From: Lonicera japonica
Lineage: Eukaryota; Streptophyta; Magnoliopsida; Dipsacales; Caprifoliaceae
Direction of reading: 5' to 3'
Assembly: GCA_021464415.1 (NCBI GenBank)
Contig: CM038470.1
Span: 36,264,099 to 36,328,098 of the forward strand
DNA length: 64,000 nucleotides
The position numbers were made by a program, and so were the translations under genes. The notes under the pieces are model-generated. The model was not told the DNA's origin. It saw only the letters and a program-made list of their open reading frames with translations, and ran no database searches. This document shows positions 59,223-64,000 of the stretch, one piece after another. Position 1 is the stretch's first letter. Every line of letters starts with the position of its first letter.

Positions 59223-60132
59223 TCTTACTATTAACCATAATCAATCGAACAAGACGACAGGAAAATAAGTAGATAATCAACTTCTAATCATGCAGTCAAT
59301 AGACGCAACCAAGCAGCACTATAAAGAACGTAAATAAGAAAATACAAGATTTCACAAACATCATACAATGCCCTGGAAAAATTCGGAGGAAAAGCTAAAT
59401 ATGAAAAACTGAATTGAATACAATATCATATGCAATATATAAAGGATTTAACGGTGTTTAATTAAAATTATGTTCACAAGAAAAGGTTTTCCATCGTAGT
59501 TGCTTTCGCCAAATTTATCCGCCTTTTTCTATGGAATCAAAAAAGCAATTCCAATGAATTCAATTATTTTCCATGTAAACCAATCAAACGATTGACGAGA
59601 ATTATTATTTCCTTACTTCTAAATTCCTAACAATTTGGTAAACTACTGGGAAGAGAGGAGAATAAAACAACAAAATTATCCTAAAATAATACCGATATCA
59701 CAACCGAATGAACCAAAACTCATAAAGCGAAATTACAAGTCTACCAAAGGACCAAAACATGATAAATCAATCCTCTATACAAAAACTAATCGTGATGAAA
59801 CATCATAAAAACATGATAATTCTTAATGTGTAGTACAATAATCAATTTCGCTCTTAGTTCATCATATACCATAAAAACCTTTCACAAAAACCACGATAAA
59901 ATCACCACCTTTCCATTCGTACTGTATATTACAATCTCCTAATCCAATCCAATCTGAGTCCTTAACCCATGCAAAATAAAAAAGAATAATCAAAACAATA
60001 TCATATTTGTTTGGAGTAATAAGAAATCAAACATATTAGCGCAGGGGACAAATGATTTGAATGTCTCATTTTTTATAGTAACACGTTCGCTCGTTTGTCA
60101 TACCAGTTGTAATTTGCCTTGTGTTTAATTTT

Positions 60133-60500
60133 CTGTTTGATACTGGTAAAAAGGTCTTTGATCATGAGTGCCCAAGGTCTCTGGTGACACCTCGTCAAAG
60201 AATTCATTTGCAACATCTCTGTCCTCGTCAACAGCAGCTTAATTGAACATCATTACTCTATGTATCAACAACAGCTTGAACATCACTTTCGTTCTTGCGA
60301 AACATTATTCTAATGAACCTGTCACTTAGCTTAGGCAATTCCTTCTTTTGCAGCATTGGATTCACATCTGCAGCAGCAGCATTTCTGCCTTTCAAGTTCC
60401 CTTCATATATGCCCCATCGGTTTTGCAGATTGAGATACACAAGGCTTGGCATGAAGATCGAGTGCCACAGCATGCACATCCGGTTGCTAGGAACCAGCAA
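60133..60500 (-). pseudogene. possible host gene 3' fragment, unknown protein
   Basis: Two adjoining frames: MLQKKELPKLSDRFIRIMFR then KNESDVQAVVDT-stop, and after a shift AVDEDRDVANEFFDEVSPET then YQYQTEN with a TAA near 60133. The acidic, low-repeat character differs from nearby elements. Family not recognised. Confidence 0.3.
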
Positions 60501-61193
60501 GCTTCACAAAATCGACTTGCTGTTCTAGTGATGTCTAGATTGCTTATGTCAATAAATATTAAATCAATACGATTTTTTCGTGCTTCAAGACAATTGTTAG
60601 GGACTGAATTTCAGTTTCAGTTTCACTTTAACGTTCCCAAATGGTGTCCTGCATAAAGATCACAAAACACTTACAATCATGGGTGGACTTGTGTACAGGC
60701 GAGGGGGAGTAGCTTCCCCCACAATTTAAAGATGTTTTTACTTACATTAGTTTACGTGTATATATGAGAGTATTTAATAAATTTGACACTATTAACAATT
60801 TTCAATGTGGCATGTAAATTACTTTTTTTGGTAAGCTAAAACTTAAACTATTAATTTGTTTCGATTTTACACTTCTGTCAAATTCTGTAAATAAAACTAA
60901 TGGAGGAGGTGACAAAGTGACACATATTTCCCTCAACTTTCATTCCTCTTCATTTTTATTAACCAACTTTGCGGGTCCGTAACTCTTTAATGTGATGTTC
61001 AAATGATACATTATTTGAACAATTAGTTAGAGCACATACCTCTACATCTTTCATGTTTTGGTTGAATTCCGAATTAAGCATCTAGAAGGCCTAATCAATG
61101 TACGTATGAAGTTGGGGATTTGCATGGATTAAAATAGTGGCAACTGAGTACAAAAACCCCTAACTCTAGTAACTGACTAGATCCCTAAGATGC

Positions 61194-62170
61194 TGTTGGA
61201 AAAAAATGGTTTTTAAGTAACTTTTTTAGCCATTTTGAGGGTAATTTTAAATGGGGTTTCACACTTGGTTGTGAAAGGAAATTATAGATTTGTGTTCTCC
61301 TCCGTGAGTAATTCGAGATCGTGTATTTGTTTGCTCAAAATGGATTTGGGATGAATGAGAATTTGTCACCCCAAGTGAGCTACTTGAGATGGAAAATAAA
61401 ATGGGAAATGTTAGTCCCACATTGGAACTTTGGGAAAACATTTATGAGTTTATAAAGGATAACCTTTCACTAGCTCATAAGCTTCTAAGAAATATAAAGC
61501 TCTTTCTCGCGCACCCAGGCTCATGGGGGTGCAAATCACGGACCGAATTTGGCTTGACACAGGCTTGGCTTGTGTGCGTCCGCACCTGCGGACACGAATG
61601 TCGCTCCGAAAATGGCCAGCCGCGCGGGGTGATGTTTTGCACTTAGAGTTTTCCAGTTCATTTATTTTCCTTAATGTCTCCCATTTTAAATTTTGAATTA
61701 CTCTTTATTAAGAGATTTAATTTGAATTCAAATTGTTTAAAAAAATGTTTGAATTAATTCCTTTTAATCCTAGAAACGTTTTTTGGTTAATTGTTGTAGT
61801 TAAACACTAAAAAACGGTTTTGTATTAATGTACGAATTAATTCAAATGCTCCTCCCCCTTGTATAAATTGGAGGCCTTGGAGACCTCATTCTACACATCT
61901 CAACACACACATCTCTTTCACGAAATCCTCTCTCCTTCTCTCAAGACTAGTTTTGTTTGGTGGTGATCAAGTTCAAACACACAAAAAGTTCATTCCGTGA
62001 GTGACACAAAAAGTGCTAAGGTAGACACTCTATATACCGTTTCATCTTGGGAGACAAACGCCTTAACAAACCTCAAAACACCGTGGGAGGCGGCGTAATT
62101 GTTTTAAGGAGATCGTGTTTCACATGAGACTCGGTTTTGCATTCTATTTTAATTGTTAATTCCTGGTTTT
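61194..62170 (+). repeat. left LTR of the gag-only element (right limit uncertain)
   Basis: Start fixed by the copy at 63872. A TATAAATT lies at about 61862, giving a likely transcript start near 61890. The end cannot be fixed because the partner LTR is cut by the window; an obvious tRNA-Met primer site is not seen. Confidence 0.5.
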
Positions 62171-62289
62171 TGCTAACAATCTTAAAACAATTATTTGGTT
62201 TATTTCAGAATTAACAATTTCTGTTTTTTAGTTGAACAGATTTGAGAAAAGGATTGTCCTTGTTTCGAAATTTCTTATATTTCTGAAAA

Positions 62290-62820
62290 ACTATTTTTGT
62301 TTACAATTTCAGGAAAAAAAACAGTTTTCGTTTTCGATTTTTGGAAAAAAAAATAGTTTTGAAAGATTATTTTTGGAAAACTGTTTTTGGTTTACAGTTT
62401 TTATAAAAACTGTTTGGTTGGAAAAAAAAGAAGGTTTTCTGGAAAAAAACAGATTTGGGAAAAATAGTTTTGGAAAAAACAGTTTAGAATATATTTCTGG
62501 AAAAAACAGTTTCTGGAAATTTTCTGGACAAGTAGGAAAAAAAAAGGTTTTTTGGAAAAACAGTTTGAAAAACTGTTTTGGGAAAAACAAAAAAAAAGGG
62601 TTTCTGGAAAAACAGTTTTTGGGGAAAAACAGTTTTGTGTAAAAACTGTGGAAATTTTTCTGGAAAAGCAGAAAAAAAAATAACAGTTTCTGGAAATTTT
62701 TAGGACAAGCAGAAAAAAAAAGGTTTTCTGGAAAAACTGTTTTTTGTAAAAACTGTTTTTTTAGAGAGAAAAAAAACAGTTTGTGTAAAAACAGTTTTGT
62801 GGAAAAACAGTTTTGAGAAA
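62290..62820. repeat. degenerate GGAAAAACAGTTT repeat in the leader
   Basis: About 530 bp of irregularly repeated GGAAAAACAGTTT and its near-complement AAACTGTTTTT, so one strand can fold into many short hairpins. A (TA)n run follows at about 62821-62840. It lies between LTR and gag start. Confidence 0.8.
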
Positions 62821-62917
62821 TATATATATATATATATATATTCGGTTTATAATTCTAGTTTTGTTGGAACTTTGAGTTTCTAGAATTTGACATTGTGTTT
62901 TTATGTGCTAAGGTACA

Positions 62918-63649
62918 ATGACCACTGAGACTAATCCCGTTGATCCTGTTTTTGCGATTGCTCCATTGAACCCTACCATTGCTGTTTCTAGAACTGCTCC
63001 CACTTCTGCTCCTATAACTGCTACTGTAGTGAAAGGGGAGAAACTGGAAAAATTTAACGACCAAGATTTTAAGAGGTGGCAACAAAAAATGATGTTCTAT
63101 CTTACCACTCTTAATCTTTCTCGATTTTTAACCGAGGAAAGGCCTAAGCTCAAGGAGGGTGAGCAAGATGTCCAAGCCGTTAGTGCTGTGGATGCTTGGA
63201 ACCATGCCGACTACTTGGCTAGAAATACTATAATGAATGGCTTGGCCGATTCTTTATACAATGTGTACATTGAAAAGAAAACGGCTAAGGAACTGTGGGA
63301 GGCGTTGGATCATAAATATAAAATCGAGGATGCCGATGCCAAAAAGTTTATTGTTGGCCGGTTTCTTGATTTTAAAATGGTTGATTCCAAGACTGTAATA
63401 AGCCAAGTACAAGATCTCCAATTGATTTTGCATGAAATTCACGCCGAAGGGATGACTTTGAGCGAGAGTTTTCAAATAGCATGCATTATCGAAAAACTAC
63501 CTCCGGCATGGAAAGACTTTAAGAACTATTTAAAGCACAAACAAAAGGAGATGGGAGTTGAGGACCTTGTATTAAGACTTCGAATTGAAGAACTCTTGCA
63601 GAACCAGGCGTATGTTCATGGCCATAAAGAACATAACAGTGAGAACTAA
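62918..63649 (+). CDS. gag protein of gag-only copia-type element (243 aa)
   Basis: Intact ORF from ATG at 62918. Copia gag (UBN2/DUF4219-type) features: [20 protein letters not shown] at residues 46-65, [20 protein letters not shown] around 126-145, [20 protein letters not shown], and a conserved [20 protein letters not shown] near 190-210. It would form virus-like particles. The protein ends HNSEN without a zinc knuckle, shorter than full copia gags. No stops, unlike every other retroelement ORF here, so it may be recent or under selection. Confidence 0.85.
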   Translation: MTTETNPVDPVFAIAPLNPTIAVSRTAPTSAPITATVVKGEKLEKFNDQDFKRWQQKMMFYLTTLNLSRFLTEERPKLKEGEQDVQAVSAVDAWNHADYLARNTIMNGLADSLYNVYIEKKTAKELWEALDHKYKIEDADAKKFIVGRFLDFKMVDSKTVISQVQDLQLILHEIHAEGMTLSESFQIACIIEKLPPAWKDFKNYLKHKQKEMGVEDLVLRLRIEELLQNQAYVHGHKEHNSEN

Positions 63650-63871
63650 AATGTGTTAAGAAGGCTCTTGTATGAGATATGTCGTCGTTTACACAAATGG
63701 TAGAACAGTTTAAGGACATCGCGTCTACTGTTTCGTTAGTAGAGTAAACATATCTTCATAAGGGAAGGTTCAAGGGGTAAAACCTACATATCCTATGCAG
63801 GTTTCAACCGTCGAACTTTATCACCTTGTCTATCGTTTCTTTGGTCTCCAATTTTCATTCATGTGGGGAAT

Positions 63872-64000
63872 TGTTGGAAAAAATGGTTTTTAAGTAACTT
63901 TTTTAGCCATTTTGAGGGTAATTTTAAATGGGGTTTCACACTCAATTGTGAAAGGAAATTATAGATATGTGTTCTCCTCTGAGTACATCGAGATCGTGCA
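63872..64000 (+). repeat. right LTR of the gag-only element, partial
   Basis: TGTTGGAAAAAATGG... matches 61194 onward to the window edge. Preceded by TGTGGGGAAT, a polypurine-type tract. Confidence 0.85.

Larger units (their letters stand above)
59022..61193. other. spacer with two minus-strand coding-like relics
   Basis: Mostly AT-rich. Two stretches read like exons on the minus strand (59107-59222 and 60133-60500, listed separately). Nothing else supported. Confidence 0.4.
61194..64000 (+). mobile_element. gag-only copia-type element (TR-GAG-like), runs off window
   Basis: Terminal repeats start TGTTGGAAAAAA at 61194 and 63872 and match for the 129 bases visible in the right copy, with a handful of differences. 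Between them are a repetitive leader, one intact gag ORF, and a purine run TGTGGGGAA directly before the right LTR. There is no protease, integrase or RT, so it must depend on a helper element. Confidence 0.85.

Noticed and set aside
62309..62590. Phe/Lys-rich frames on both strands
   Set aside because: They arise from the GGAAAAACAGTTT repeat, with no conserved start or domain.

Overview
This window is repeat-rich plant nuclear DNA. It holds nested and rearranged LTR retrotransposons of the Ty3/gypsy (Tat/Ogre-like) and Ty1/copia superfamilies, TRIM-like and TR-GAG-like non-autonomous elements, a solo LTR, a SINE candidate and AT-rich spacer. GT-AG introns, TATA boxes, plant-specific protein families (plant mobile domain, DUF7745) and retrotransposon lineages all point to a flowering plant. 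The species cannot be named from this sequence. I see no intact host gene; two short coding-like stretches near 59.1 and 60.3 kb may be host gene relics.

Region 1, bases 1-36456: three copies (A, B, C) and one extra LTR (D) of the same unusual Ty3 retrotransposon. Its layout is LTR, tRNA-Arg-like primer site, gag, G-patch, protease, second G-patch, RT, RNase H, integrase, then on the opposite strand a single-exon DUF7745-type gene and a five-exon plant-mobile-domain (PMD) gene, then a tandem-repeat zone, then LTR. A is the 3' half of a plus-strand copy. B is minus strand and joined head-to-head to A. C is minus strand and appears to share one LTR with B. D is a plus-strand LTR interrupted by the right end of C. 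All three are degenerate, but their lesions differ, so the common architecture can be read by comparison. The PMD gene has four phase-0 introns, and intron 1 carries a 68-69 bp minisatellite (about 14 units in A, about 29 in C).

The most interesting signal is a 12-16 bp palindrome, core TGTCGCGCGACA. It occurs upstream of the TATA box in all three promoter classes of this element: the LTR, the PMD gene and the DUF7745 gene. I located more than 20 copies, and most variants differ by C-to-T or G-to-A changes. This suggests a common trans-acting regulator, host or element-encoded, for genomic RNA and both antisense genes.

Region 2, 36457-46167: mostly AT-rich spacer with a 1504 bp solo LTR (37123-38626, 5-bp target duplication GTCTC), a SINE candidate with a poly-A tail (about 38952-39142), and a lone TRIM-type LTR (43951).

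Region 3, 46168-50525: a TRIM-like element with tRNA-Met primer site whose right LTR is truncated and fused to a 5'-truncated copia polyprotein. That polyprotein stays in one frame for about 2.9 kb and is broken only by nonsense codons.

Region 4, 52736-59016: a structurally complete minus-strand copia element with two 416 bp LTRs and GTTAT target duplications, inactivated in protease and RT.

Region 5, 61194 to the window end: a gag-only copia-type element with an intact 243-residue gag and a repetitive hairpin-prone leader; its right LTR runs off the window.
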